Positions 26,345-35,401 of a DNA stretch of 64,000 bases are shown here, in pieces. The stretch is from assembly GCF_003991585.1 (NCBI RefSeq), contig NZ_PQSP01000005.1, forward strand, positions 62,001 through 126,000, given 5' to 3'. Position 1 is the first letter of the stretch, and the number at the start of each line of letters is the position of its first letter. A program made the position numbers and the translations under genes. A model generated the notes under the pieces. It saw only the letters and a list, made by a program, of their open reading frames with translations. It ran no database searches and had not been told where the DNA came from. This DNA comes from Saezia sanguinis. Its GTDB lineage: Bacteria > Pseudomonadota > Gammaproteobacteria > Burkholderiales > Burkholderiaceae_C.

Positions 26345-27388
26345 ATGAATACAGAAACAGAACAACAGACATCCGTGATGCCGCTAACAGCGTCAGCCGT
26401 TCCGGTGCTGGAGGTGCGGGGGCTTAAGACGCATTTTTTCACGCATGATGGTGCGGTGAAAGCCGTGGACGGTGTGGATTTGACGATCCGGCAGGGTGAG
26501 ATTCTGGGGCTGGTTGGAGAATCGGGCTCCGGCAAAAGCATTACCGGGTTTTCCATCATGGGGCTGATTGATGCGCCAGGACGTGTTGTGGATGGCAGCA
26601 TCAAGTTCATGGGGCAGGAGCTGGTCGGTATTGGCGAAGAGCGGATGCAAAAGCTGCGGGGCAAAGATATCGCAATGATTTTCCAGGACCCGATGATGAC
26701 GCTCAACCCGGTGCTGCGCATTGATACGCAAATGGTTGAGGCGATTCTGGTACACGACAAGGGCGTCAGCCGTGAGGCGGCGCTCAAGCGTTCGGAAGAA
26801 GCTTTGGCAATGGTTGGGATTCCGGCGCCGAAAGAACGCCTGAAGACATATCCGCATGAACTTTCTGGTGGTATGCGGCAGCGTGTGGCAATTGCCATTG
26901 CGTTGCTGAACCATCCGAAGCTGATCATTGCCGATGAGCCGACAACAGCGTTGGACGTGACGATTCAGGCACAGATTCTGTATGAAGTGCAGAAGCTGTG
27001 TGAAGAAACCGGTACTGCCCTGATCTGGATTACACATGACCTGGCGATTGTTTCGCGGCTGGCCGATGAAATATCGGTGATGTATGCCGGGCGCATTGTC
27101 GAAAGCGGGCCGGTTGAATCGGTGATCAAACATCCGGCGCATCCTTATACGCTGGGGCTGATGAACTCCATTCCTGCACGCACCACCAACGGGCAGATGC
27201 TGCGGCAGATTCGGGGCATGACGCCTTCTTTGCTGCATCTGCCGCGTGGCTGTGCATTTCGCCCGCGGTGCGACTATGCAACCGATGCCTGTCTGCAGGA
27301 CCCGCAGCCGGCGGCTGTCACATCCACCCAGACGGTTCGCTGCTGGAACGCACTGACCCATACCGATAATGGATTTAAAGCAACATGA
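26345..27388 (+). CDS. Peptide ABC transporter ATPase (DppD-like)
   Basis: A 347-aa ATPase of the peptide importer. Walker A is GESGSGKS (about 57-64), Q-loop IFQDPMMTLNP, signature LSGGM, Walker B IIADEPTTALD and H-loop ITHDLAIV. The C-terminal oligopeptide-transporter tail (YAGRIVESGP, then HPYTLGL) ends in a Cys-rich segment, CAFRPRCDYATDAC, typical of DppD/OppD. The first 20 residues are a variable tail. It overlaps the second ATPase gene by four bases. Confidence 0.95.
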   Translation: MNTETEQQTSVMPLTASAVPVLEVRGLKTHFFTHDGAVKAVDGVDLTIRQGEILGLVGESGSGKSITGFSIMGLIDAPGRVVDGSIKFMGQELVGIGEERMQKLRGKDIAMIFQDPMMTLNPVLRIDTQMVEAILVHDKGVSREAALKRSEEALAMVGIPAPKERLKTYPHELSGGMRQRVAIAIALLNHPKLIIADEPTTALDVTIQAQILYEVQKLCEETGTALIWITHDLAIVSRLADEISVMYAGRIVESGPVESVIKHPAHPYTLGLMNSIPARTTNGQMLRQIRGMTPSLLHLPRGCAFRPRCDYATDACLQDPQPAAVTSTQTVRCWNALTHTDNGFKAT

Positions 27389-28422
27389 TTGAGACAGCAG
27401 CCACATCGTCAAGCGAACCTTTGCTGAAGCTCAGAGGGATAGAAAAGCGTTTTGTCCAGTCAATTGACCTGGCCGACAGAATCGCTAACCTGCTGGGAGC
27501 CAAAAACAAACCGTCTGTTGTGCATGCCGTGGATGGTGTGGACCTGGACGTTTACCCGGGGGAGGTTATTGGTATTGTGGGCGAGTCAGGGTGCGGCAAA
27601 TCGACCCTGGGGCGCATCATTGCCGGTATCAATCCCCCGACGGCAGGTGAAATCTCCTATATGGGCAAAAAGATCAGTGCCATGGAGACAGCTGAACGCC
27701 GTGCGTACGAGCTCAGTGTACAGATGATTTTTCAAAACCCGATGGCGTCGCTGAACCCGCGCATGCGCGTGCTGGATATCATCGGTGAAGCGCCTGTGGT
27801 ACATGGCATTGTTTCAAAGGCGCAAAAGAAAGAATATGTGGCCAGCCTGATGGAGCAGGTTGGCCTGGACCCTGATTATGCGCAACGCTACCCGCACCAG
27901 TTTTCCGGCGGGCAGCGCCAGCGCATTGGCATTGCCCGGGCACTGGCGCTTAAGCCCAAAGTCATTGTGTGTGATGAAGCGGTGGCGGCACTGGACGTTT
28001 CCATTCAGGCGCAGGTGCTGAACCTGTTCATGGAGCTGCGCGAAACGCTGAACCTGACCTACCTTTTCATCAGCCATAACCTGGGTGTGGTGGGGCATAT
28101 TTCGGACCGCGTGCTGATCATGTATCTGGGGCGTCTGGTTGAAATTGCGCCGACCGAAACGGTATTCAACAACCCGAACCACCCTTATACACAGGCGCTT
28201 TTATCGGAGCTGCCAACACTGGATACCGTGAAGCGCGCATTTCAGCCGATCAAAGGCGAACTGCCTTCACCGCTGGCGCCTCCGCCAGGGTGCACCTTTC
28301 ATCCACGCTGCCCCAATGCAATGGAGCGCTGTAAAAAAGAAATGCCTTTGCACCAGGTTATTGAGGCAGGGCACATCAGCGCCTGCCACCTGAACGATCT
28401 GACCAAGCTTTCACCCTATTGA
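27385..28422 (+). CDS. Peptide ABC transporter ATPase (DppF-like)
   Basis: A 345-aa second ATPase, pairing with the DppD-like protein. Walker A is GESGCGKST, Q-loop IFQNPMASLNP, signature FSGGQ, Walker B VIVCDEAVAALD (Ala in place of the usual Pro after DE, a known variant in this subfamily), and H-loop ISHNLGVV. The oligo-HPY tail HPYTQALLSELP and a second Cys-rich segment (CTFHPRCPNAMERC) follow. An insert near residues 30-45 (LADRIANLLGAKNK) is somewhat longer than in E. coli DppF. The gene ends 12 bp before the amidohydrolase gene. Confidence 0.95.
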   Translation: MIETAATSSSEPLLKLRGIEKRFVQSIDLADRIANLLGAKNKPSVVHAVDGVDLDVYPGEVIGIVGESGCGKSTLGRIIAGINPPTAGEISYMGKKISAMETAERRAYELSVQMIFQNPMASLNPRMRVLDIIGEAPVVHGIVSKAQKKEYVASLMEQVGLDPDYAQRYPHQFSGGQRQRIGIARALALKPKVIVCDEAVAALDVSIQAQVLNLFMELRETLNLTYLFISHNLGVVGHISDRVLIMYLGRLVEIAPTETVFNNPNHPYTQALLSELPTLDTVKRAFQPIKGELPSPLAPPPGCTFHPRCPNAMERCKKEMPLHQVIEAGHISACHLNDLTKLSPY

Positions 28423-28434
28423 AGGAACTGCGTT

Positions 28435-29322
28435 ATGACAGAAGCTGTTACCCCCAGCACCCCGACACCGTTTCCCCCTTTTGTCCTGGCTTTGCCCAAG
28501 GCGGATGCCATTCCGTTGGTTTGCGACTCTCCGCACAGCGGGGTACGTTACCCGGCGGACTTCGGGTTTTCGGTGCCGTTTGATATTTTGCGCTCAGGCG
28601 AGGATACCGATGTGCATGCATTGTGGCAGGGGCTGCCCGATGTGGGCGGCGTGCTGCTGGCCGCAGAGTTTCCGCGCAGCTATATTGACCCCAACCGCGA
28701 TGCCGACGATATTGATGTGACCATGCTGTCTGATGCATGGCCGGGAGAAGCGTGCCCTACAGAAAAGTCCCGCCTGGGTATTGGGCTGATCTGGAAAGTT
28801 GCGGGCAATGACGGAAGGCACCCCATTTATGACCGTTTGCTGACCTCCAAAGAGGTGCAGGCCAGAATTGAAACGTATTATCAGCCTTACCATGCGGCAT
28901 TGCGCAACCATATTGAGCGTGCCTATTCCCAGTTTGGTGCGGTATGGCATTTGAACCTGCATTCCATGCCTGCCAACGCATATGAAGGGCTGGAAATGAG
29001 CGGGAATTACACACTGGCTGATTTTGTGCTGGGTAATCGCGACGGCACCACGTGCTCTGAGGAATTTACCCAACTGGTGGCGCAGTCTTTGCGTGCCAAA
29101 GGGTACACGGTAGCGATCAATGATCCGTACAAGGGGGTTGCGCTGATTGCACGTTTGGGGCGTCCGGCGGAAAACCGGCACAGCCTGCAAATTGAAATTC
29201 ACCGTGGCTTGTATATGGATGAGCAAACGCGGGAGCGCAGTGCTGGTTTCAGCACATTGCAGGCCAATCTGACAGCGCTTTCTACGGAAATTGCTGCTTA
29301 TATCAAGGAGCAGGTTAAATGA
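28435..29322 (+). CDS. N-formylglutamate amidohydrolase family protein
   Basis: A 295-aa cytoplasmic zinc hydrolase of the HutG/FGase fold, which removes formyl or related groups from N-formyl amino acids. Motifs seen are CDSPHSG (residues about 30-36, first metal ligand region), IDPNRDADDID (about 83-93), LNLHSMP (metal His, about 180-186) and IEIHRGLYMD (about 259-268), each matching the family with small variations. GAAGGA precedes the ATG. There is no histidine-utilisation gene nearby, so a role in histidine breakdown is doubtful. Its location at the end of a peptide importer and its four-base overlap with an M20 amidohydrolase suggest catabolism of imported N-acyl or N-formyl compounds. 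Confidence 0.88.
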   Translation: MTEAVTPSTPTPFPPFVLALPKADAIPLVCDSPHSGVRYPADFGFSVPFDILRSGEDTDVHALWQGLPDVGGVLLAAEFPRSYIDPNRDADDIDVTMLSDAWPGEACPTEKSRLGIGLIWKVAGNDGRHPIYDRLLTSKEVQARIETYYQPYHAALRNHIERAYSQFGAVWHLNLHSMPANAYEGLEMSGNYTLADFVLGNRDGTTCSEEFTQLVAQSLRAKGYTVAINDPYKGVALIARLGRPAENRHSLQIEIHRGLYMDEQTRERSAGFSTLQANLTALSTEIAAYIKEQVK

Positions 29323-30539
29323 GCAGTCTGATCACGGAAATACAGACCGAACATCCCAGGCTGGTTGAAATCCGGCGGGATATCCATGCGCACCCTGAAA
29401 CGGCGTTTGAAGAACAGCGAACTTCTGATCTGGTCGCCGCTTTGCTGGAAAAATGGGGCATTGAGGTGCACCGCGGGATAGGTCAGACCGGCCTGGTGGG
29501 CGTGTTGCGGGGCAGCCAGGGCGCGGGGTCTCGCACCCTGGGGTTGCGTGCAGATATGGATGCATTGCCGATGCCCGAATACAACCGTTTTGCACACAAA
29601 TCGCTGATACAGGGGCGCATGCATGGCTGCGGTCATGACGGGCACACCACCATGCTGCTGGGTGCTGCGCATTATCTAGCCGGGCACCGTGATTTTGCCG
29701 GCACCATCCATTTTATTTTCCAGCCAGCCGAAGAAGGCGGGAATGCCGGCGCGCGTTATATGATTGAGGATGGTCTGCTGGAGCGTTTTGCCTGTGATGA
29801 GATTTACGGTATGCACAATATGCCGGGGCTTGCTGCGGGTACTCTGAATTTTCGCAAAGGTGCCATGATGGCTTCAAGCAACCGCTTTACCATCACCATC
29901 AAAGGCGTTGGCGGGCATGCCGCCATGCCGCATAAAACCGTGGACCCCATTGTCATAGCGGCAGAAATGGTCGGTGCACTGCAAACGGTAATTTCACGGC
30001 ATAAAAACCCGGATGCCAGTGCGGTGCTGTCTGTGACGCAGATTCATGCCGGCGATGCGTTCAATGTGATACCTGATGAAGCGGTGATTAAAGGCACGGT
30101 GCGCACATTTGATACACCAACACTAGACCTGATTGAAAACAAAATGCGTCAGGTGGTTCAAACACTGCCGCAGGTACATGGTGGTACAGGGGCGTTGGAT
30201 TTTGTACGGGCTTATCCGGTACTGGTGAACTGGGATGAGCAGACCGACTTTGCGGCTTCTGTCGCAGAGCAGGTGTTTGGCAAAGATCGGGTGGACCGTG
30301 ATACGCCGCGCTTAAGCGGAGCGGAGGACTTTTCGTTCTTTTTGGAAAAAGTGCCCGGTTGCTACCTGTTCATTGGCAATGGCGGTGGTGAGCACCGTGA
30401 AGCTGCCTATGAAGGCATGGGGCCATGTGAACTGCACAACCCCAATTATGATTTTAACGATGCATTGCTGCCTATTGGTGCCACCTACTGGGTGCGTCTG
30501 GCGCAAGCGTTTTTTCAAAAGGGCAACGGGAGAGGCTAG
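29319..30539 (+). CDS. M20D-family amidohydrolase (hippurate hydrolase/aminoacylase-like)
   Basis: A 406-aa metal-dependent hydrolase of N-acyl amino acids. Conserved features are RRDIHAHPETAFEE (about 18-31), LRADMDALP (first metal-site Asp region), HGCGHDGHT (about 104-112), QPAEEGG (catalytic Glu, about 139-145), the dimerisation-domain HAAMPHKTVDP, and LSGAEDFSFFL near the C-terminus (last metal-ligand region). The ATG overlaps the previous stop. This is the last gene of the importer operon, so peptide or acyl-amino-acid uptake and hydrolysis appear coupled. Exact acyl specificity is not deducible. Confidence 0.93.
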   Translation: MSSLITEIQTEHPRLVEIRRDIHAHPETAFEEQRTSDLVAALLEKWGIEVHRGIGQTGLVGVLRGSQGAGSRTLGLRADMDALPMPEYNRFAHKSLIQGRMHGCGHDGHTTMLLGAAHYLAGHRDFAGTIHFIFQPAEEGGNAGARYMIEDGLLERFACDEIYGMHNMPGLAAGTLNFRKGAMMASSNRFTITIKGVGGHAAMPHKTVDPIVIAAEMVGALQTVISRHKNPDASAVLSVTQIHAGDAFNVIPDEAVIKGTVRTFDTPTLDLIENKMRQVVQTLPQVHGGTGALDFVRAYPVLVNWDEQTDFAASVAEQVFGKDRVDRDTPRLSGAEDFSFFLEKVPGCYLFIGNGGGEHREAAYEGMGPCELHNPNYDFNDALLPIGATYWVRLAQAFFQKGNGRG

Positions 30540-30781
30540 TTTCGGTTTTTGGCGTTTTTCCTGTCAATGTACTTGCCAGCCAGTCCGCCGGTAACTAAGG
30601 CGGCGCCTACTAGCCCATAGCATAAAGCTGCGCCGCCGATCTCTTCTGGGAAAATAGAAGCCAGCCAACGCCATCTGCCGGATGAAAAGCTCAGGTCTCC
30701 TGTATAAAGACACTGCAGACACAACGTAAAAAATACAAATCCCAGCCCTATCAAGAAATGATGTTTATCATTATTGGTCAT
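30536..30781 (-). CDS. Hypothetical small membrane protein
   Basis: An 81-aa protein I do not recognise. Two hydrophobic helices are predicted by eye (about residues 8-26 and 50-70) separated by an Arg/Trp-rich loop (SSGRWRWLASIFPEEIGG). The C-terminus is basic (KYIDRKNAKNRN), suggesting it faces the cytoplasm. It overlaps the M20 gene stop by four bases on the opposite strand. Upstream on its strand is a short perfect palindrome (ATCTCAT-AA-ATGAGAT at 30794-30809) that could be an operator or part of its leader. Coding is likely from amino-acid composition, but not certain. Confidence 0.6.
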   Translation of the reverse strand: MTNNDKHHFLIGLGFVFFTLCLQCLYTGDLSFSSGRWRWLASIFPEEIGGAALCYGLVGAALVTGGLAGKYIDRKNAKNRN

Positions 30782-30853
30782 AAAATCATGCCTATCTCAT
30801 AAATGAGATGGAAAAAGTGGCTTGTTGATAAGTCTCTATCATGATTTTAAATT

Positions 30854-30881
30854 AAAAAGCTGCCTGGTCAGCAGCTTTTTT
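30854..30881 (-). terminator. Rho-independent terminator (bidirectional) after the YtcJ-like gene
   Basis: AAAAAGCTGC (30854-30863) and GCAGCTTTTT (30871-30880) form a 10-bp stem with a 7-nt loop, flanked by A and T runs. It lies 12 bases after the stop of the amidohydrolase gene, on whose strand it ends in U residues, and would work in both directions. Confidence 0.8.
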
Positions 30882-30892
30882 ACACACTTGCT

Positions 30893-32746
30893 TTATACCC
30901 AGCAACTGCAACCAAATGCGCCCCAGAATCCTTTCTGGTTATCGGCAGAAACCGCTTCGCTGTAAGCGCTTGCATGAGCGTGCCCATGCAGGTTGCATTG
31001 CCGTGCACAGCCGCACAGCGATGAAAACACTTTGTTCTGCATGGCTGTGTTGGCACGCTGATAGCCGCCAAACTCGCGTACAGGCGACCAGTCCGGCATG
31101 GCGGCCGGCAGGGGTGGCGCCAGTGATTCAAAGTGGTCTGTACCGTAGACGATTTTGCCACCGACCACTGTAAGAACAGATTCAATCTGCTTGATCTCAT
31201 TTTCGGGCAGTTTGAAGTAATCATCCGAGAGTACGGCAAGATCGGCATACTGGCCTTTTTTGATCTGCCCTTTTTTGCCTTCTTCACCCGAAAACCAGGC
31301 ATTGGCCTTTGTCCATAGGCGCAGCGCCTGTTCGCGGTCAACGCAGTTACGCCGTGGATACAGGTTCAGGCCTCCCAGTGTCTGACCAGTCACCAGCCAT
31401 GAGAGGGCAACCCAGGGGTTGTAAGAAGCGACCCGGGTGGCGTCGGTGCCGGCACCGACCGGCACGCCGGCTTCCAGCATTTTGACAATCGGCGGCGTTT
31501 CTTCAGCCGCTTTGGCGCCATAGCGCTCGACAAAATACTCGCCCTGATAAGCCATGCGGTGCTGAATGGCTATGCCACCACCCAGTGCAGCAATACGGTC
31601 AATGTTGCGCTGGCTGATGGTTTCGGCATGGTCAAAGAACCAGTGCAGGCCGTCAAAAGGTATATCCTTGTTGACTTTTTCGTAAACGTCCAGAGCACGT
31701 GAGATGGTTTCATCATAAGTAGCGTGCAAGCGCCATGGCCAGCGATTTTCCGCCAGTACACGGATCACGGGCTCAAGCTCCTGCTCCATGTTCTGCGGCA
31801 TTTCAGGGCGGGGGACGCGGAAGTCTTCAAAATCAGCGGCAGAATAAACCAGCATTTCACCAGCCCCGTTGTGGCGGTAATAGCTGTCGCCATCACCTGG
31901 TGTTACGGACTGGACCCAGCCTTTAAAGTCGTCCAGTTCTGCGCCCGGGTGTTGTGTGAACAGGTTGTAGGCAATGCGTACTGTGAGCTCGCCATTGGCG
32001 GCAAGTTTTTCGATGACTTCATAGTCATCAGGATAGTTCTGCGAGCCACCGCCGGCATCGATCACCCCGGTAATGCCCAGACGGTTCAGCTCGCGCATAA
32101 AGTGTCTGGTCGAATTCAACTGGTATTCGAGCGGCAGTTTCGGGCCTTTGGCCAGCGTGGCATAAAGGATGGTGGCATTGGGCTGCGCCAATAGCAGCCC
32201 GGTCGGGTTGCCGTTGACATCGCGCTGTATTTCCCCTCCGGGAGGGTTGGGCGTGTCTTTGGTGTACCCGGCAACGCGCAACGCGGCGCGGTTCAGAATG
32301 GCACGGTCGTACAGGTGCAGAATAAAAACCGGTGTGTCTGGTGCAATGGCATTCAGCTCATCGATGGTTGGCAGGCGTTTTTCGGCAAACTGGTGTTCGG
32401 TAAAACCGCCCACCACACGCACCCATTGCGGCGCTGGCGTATGCTCGACCTGCCGTTTCAGCATGGACATGGCATCTGCTAAAGAGGTGACGCCATCCCA
32501 GCGCAGCTCCATATTGTAGTTAAGCCCGCCACGGATAAGATGCTGGTGACTGTCGATCAGTCCGGGAATGACGCGCCGCCCGCCGAGGTCGATGACCCGC
32601 GTATGTTCGCCTTTGAATTCCAGCACCTCCTGCTCTGTGCCTACGGCAAAAAAGACGTTATCCTTAATGGCAACGGCCTGTGCAGCCGGATTGCTGCGGT
32701 CCAGTGTCGTGAATTGGCCATTTACAAGAATAAGATCTGGTTTCAT
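30893..32746 (-). CDS. YtcJ-like amidohydrolase (Amidohydro_3 family) with Cys/His-rich tail
   Basis: A 617-aa metal-dependent hydrolase. After the small N-terminal beta domain comes the first metal motif PGLIDSHQHL (about 61-70); later HATYDE (about 342), HWFFDHAE (about 369) and the Asp of AGTDATR (about 432) give the remaining metal-site ligands of the TIM barrel. The last 45 residues are unusual: a run with CGCARQC, HGHAHAS and GCSCW, which could bind a metal. Relatives are often annotated only as amidohydrolases. A strong ribosome site (GAGAGGAAG) precedes the ATG. It shares its strand with an MFS exporter and a YcaC-like hydrolase, probably as one unit. Substrate is unknown. Confidence 0.88.
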   Translation of the reverse strand: MKPDLILVNGQFTTLDRSNPAAQAVAIKDNVFFAVGTEQEVLEFKGEHTRVIDLGGRRVIPGLIDSHQHLIRGGLNYNMELRWDGVTSLADAMSMLKRQVEHTPAPQWVRVVGGFTEHQFAEKRLPTIDELNAIAPDTPVFILHLYDRAILNRAALRVAGYTKDTPNPPGGEIQRDVNGNPTGLLLAQPNATILYATLAKGPKLPLEYQLNSTRHFMRELNRLGITGVIDAGGGSQNYPDDYEVIEKLAANGELTVRIAYNLFTQHPGAELDDFKGWVQSVTPGDGDSYYRHNGAGEMLVYSAADFEDFRVPRPEMPQNMEQELEPVIRVLAENRWPWRLHATYDETISRALDVYEKVNKDIPFDGLHWFFDHAETISQRNIDRIAALGGGIAIQHRMAYQGEYFVERYGAKAAEETPPIVKMLEAGVPVGAGTDATRVASYNPWVALSWLVTGQTLGGLNLYPRRNCVDREQALRLWTKANAWFSGEEGKKGQIKKGQYADLAVLSDDYFKLPENEIKQIESVLTVVGGKIVYGTDHFESLAPPLPAAMPDWSPVREFGGYQRANTAMQNKVFSSLCGCARQCNLHGHAHASAYSEAVSADNQKGFWGAFGCSCWV

Positions 32747-32841
32747 GTCTTCCTCTCAGGTATCCGTATCAGCGTTATTTATTACACACACATTCATTTT
32801 CGGGGTGAATCATACATGGTTGTACGAAATTTTGGAATGCG

Positions 32842-34452
32842 TTAAGAGCCCGGTGCAAGAAAATGAGAAACCACAGGGGGCTGTTCCCCGGTGTGAAAGG
32901 CGAGTGCTTCTTCCTGAATGTCGCGATCATATTCGGTGACACGTTCGTGCTGGCGCAGATGTTCCAGCCAGGAGGCCACAATGAAATATTCTAAATAACG
33001 CCCAGGTTGAGCCACGTCTTCAAAAATTCCCCATGCATATGCGCCATCACGGCGTCGTTCTTTGTGCAGCCTGTCCATTGCAGAAACAAATGCGGCAGCC
33101 TTTTCAGGGTCAATTTTATATTCAATTGTAATCAAAACGGGGCCCCGGTCATGATTGGCAGATAAATTCACCAAGGGGGCCGGCCAGTGCATGGATGGTG
33201 CAAGGTTGATGTCATCATTCTGCGGTAGCCGGTACGGCCATGTTACAAACATCGCAACGACTGCACCTGCAGAGGCAATCAGCAGTGCTGCCGGAATGCT
33301 AGTATGAGAGGCTACCTGCCCCCAGATGATGCTGCCTAAGGTCTGCGAGCCGAAAAATACCATGACAAAAACCGACAGGCCGCGGGCGCGTACCCATTCG
33401 GGTAAAGCGATCTGCACCGCGCTGTTCAACGATGTCAGGACCATGATCCATGAGGCGCCTGCAATGAGACAGACTGCACCGGTAATGTATGTCTGCTTAA
33501 CCAGGGCAAAAACACACATGGTGATAACTGTACCTATGGTGCCTGCCATCACCAGTTGGTTGGCATTCAAATGTTTACGTAGCGTGGGCAGTAAAAAAGC
33601 GCCTGCAACAGCACCCACACCGATACACCCCAATAAAATGCCATACAGATTCACGCCGCCTTGCAGAACCTGCCGTGCAATCAATGGCAGCAGTGCCCAG
33701 TATGCGCTGGCAAACAGAAAAAAACCGGCCGCTTTAACCAGGGGTGCTTTGAGCAGGTCACTGTGCAGTGCGTAACGCAAACCGGCCTGTACCGCACCCG
33801 GAAGATGCTCGGCAGGAAGGTGATGGCTTCCTGTTGCGGCAGGGCGCCACCAGAGCAATGCAATAACGACGATGACATAACTTAAGGCATTTACAAAAAA
33901 AGGAGCGGCCAGTCCGATAGCGCCGATGATGATGGCGGCCAGCACGGGCCCAATGGCGCGGCTGATATTGACGCCAACACTGTTAATGGCCACTGCCTGT
34001 TGCAGGGCCGGACGAGGCACCAGGCTAGGGACAATGGCCTGCCATACAGGCGACGTCATGGCTGCGCCAATGCCCATGAGAAATGTGAACATCAGCAGCA
34101 GCAAAGGGGTGGTGATACCCAGTACCACCGTGATGCCTAACCCAGCAGCCACAAAGATGAGTACAGACTGAACCGCCAGCAGCATGTATTTCCGGTTCAG
34201 AATATCGGCCAGTGCGCCTGCAGGAAGCGCCAGCAGAAAAACCGGCAAAGCGGTCGCTGCCTGGGTGAGCGAAACCCAGGTCGGGGATGAGTCGGACAGG
34301 GTGGTCATCAACCAGCCGGCCCCTACATCGTGCATCCAGGTACCGATATTCGACAAAACGGTTGCTACCCACAGTACAGCAAATGCTTTATAAGCAAATG
34401 GGTTTTTAGAGGGCTGCCCTGTTTGGGAAGAGGTGTGTTTGGGGTCGTTCAT
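32842..34452 (-). CDS. MFS transporter with C-terminal ABM-like domain (EntS/MFS_3 type)
   Basis: A 536-aa major-facilitator protein of the EntS/MFS_3 group. About 12 hydrophobic helices span residues 25-410; the family's LPAGALADILNRK loop (cytoplasmic loop 2-3, about 77-89) and GIGAAMTSPVWQAIVP are visible. Residues about 430-525 are a soluble ferredoxin-like domain (VLITIEYKIDPEKAAAF ... HKERRRDGAYAWGIFED) resembling antibiotic-monooxygenase folds, a known C-terminal addition in this family. AAGAG lies just ahead of the ATG. It sits between the hydrolases and is likely to export or import their substrate or product (inference). Confidence 0.9.
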   Translation of the reverse strand: MNDPKHTSSQTGQPSKNPFAYKAFAVLWVATVLSNIGTWMHDVGAGWLMTTLSDSSPTWVSLTQAATALPVFLLALPAGALADILNRKYMLLAVQSVLIFVAAGLGITVVLGITTPLLLLMFTFLMGIGAAMTSPVWQAIVPSLVPRPALQQAVAINSVGVNISRAIGPVLAAIIIGAIGLAAPFFVNALSYVIVVIALLWWRPAATGSHHLPAEHLPGAVQAGLRYALHSDLLKAPLVKAAGFFLFASAYWALLPLIARQVLQGGVNLYGILLGCIGVGAVAGAFLLPTLRKHLNANQLVMAGTIGTVITMCVFALVKQTYITGAVCLIAGASWIMVLTSLNSAVQIALPEWVRARGLSVFVMVFFGSQTLGSIIWGQVASHTSIPAALLIASAGAVVAMFVTWPYRLPQNDDINLAPSMHWPAPLVNLSANHDRGPVLITIEYKIDPEKAAAFVSAMDRLHKERRRDGAYAWGIFEDVAQPGRYLEYFIVASWLEHLRQHERVTEYDRDIQEEALAFHTGEQPPVVSHFLAPGS

Positions 34453-34711
34453 GAGATACTCTTTTCATTATGGAATAGCATACGATGAACAGACACAAAC
34501 TGACGTGTTGTTGAAGACATCGTAACATAACGATGCATTTTCATGCGATTGCTTGTGATGGGTGTAGGCTGCCAATGTGAGAAACGCAATTGAGAGATGA
34601 AATGTGTTGGCGTAGCGGTATCGCAAGGATGGAGTTTTTCAGGCTTTTTGCCATGGCAGACAAGATAAGAAGACCGCCATGGCAAGCGCCAATACAGATA
34701 AATTCAGCGTA

Positions 34712-35401
34712 TTATTTTGCGGGAACAGGTGCCAAAACTTCATGTTTGCTGCTGGTACGTTGAGCCGCCTTATGCACCATGGTATAAGCGTAATCAACGC
34801 CCATGCCATAGGCGCCGGAGTGCTCTTTGACCAGATTCATCACCGCGTCATAGGTTTCTTTGTGAGCCCAGTCACGTTGCCATTCGAGCACAACCTGCTG
34901 CCATGTGACAGGAACAACCCCGGCCTGAATCATGCGCTGCATGGCATAGTCATGTGCTTCTTTGGTGGTGCCGCCGGAAGCATCGGCAACCATGTAGATT
35001 TCGTATCCACCTTCGAGCATGGCGCACAGCGCAAAGCTGTTATTACACACTTCTGTCCATAAGCCTGAAACAACTACTTTTTTGCGTTTGTTTGCGGCCA
35101 GTGCATCGCGTACCTTCTGGTCATCCCAGGAGTTCATGGATGTGCGTTCCAGCAACTTTTGTTTGGGAAATACATCCAGCAGCTCAGGGTAGGTAAAGCC
35201 GGAAAAGCTTTCAGACTCAACGGTCGTGATGATGGTCGGGATATTAAAAATTTTAGCGCCCTTGGCCAAGCCAACGGTATTGTTTTTCAAAACCTGGCGA
35301 TCCATGGACTGCACGCCAAAAGCCATTTGCGGCTGCTGGTCAATAAAAATAACTTGGCAGTTTTTAGGAGTTAACAACTGAAGTTTTTCATTACTCATCA
35401 T
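34712..35401 (-). CDS. YcaC-like isochorismatase-superfamily hydrolase
   Basis: A 229-aa cysteine hydrolase. The fold's catalytic Asp is in VIFIDQQPQMAF (about residue 20), the Lys region is NKRKKVVVSGLWTEVCNN, and the nucleophilic Cys is in WTEVC (about 119). A cis-peptide Gly-Leu-Trp precedes it, as in YcaC. The start is one of two adjacent ATGs (35401 or 35398), with AAGGA 8 nt upstream. YcaC-type enzymes form large ring oligomers and have no established physiological substrate. It precedes the MFS and amidohydrolase genes on the same strand, separated by 259 bp from the MFS gene, in which I saw no clear feature. Confidence 0.88.
   Translation of the reverse strand: MMSNEKLQLLTPKNCQVIFIDQQPQMAFGVQSMDRQVLKNNTVGLAKGAKIFNIPTIITTVESESFSGFTYPELLDVFPKQKLLERTSMNSWDDQKVRDALAANKRKKVVVSGLWTEVCNNSFALCAMLEGGYEIYMVADASGGTTKEAHDYAMQRMIQAGVVPVTWQQVVLEWQRDWAHKETYDAVMNLVKEHSGAYGMGVDYAYTMVHKAAQRTSSKHEVLAPVPAK

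Noticed and set aside
26393..27412. 339-codon minus-strand open frame opposite the DppD-like gene
   Set aside because: Antisense shadow; product is His/Arg/Gln-rich without domain features, typical of reverse reading of a coding strand.
27958..27994. Walker B of the DppF-like ATPase reading DEAVAALD instead of DEPxSALD as a broken ATPase
   Set aside because: The Ala variant is common in this subfamily, and the catalytic Glu, signature and H-loop are intact.
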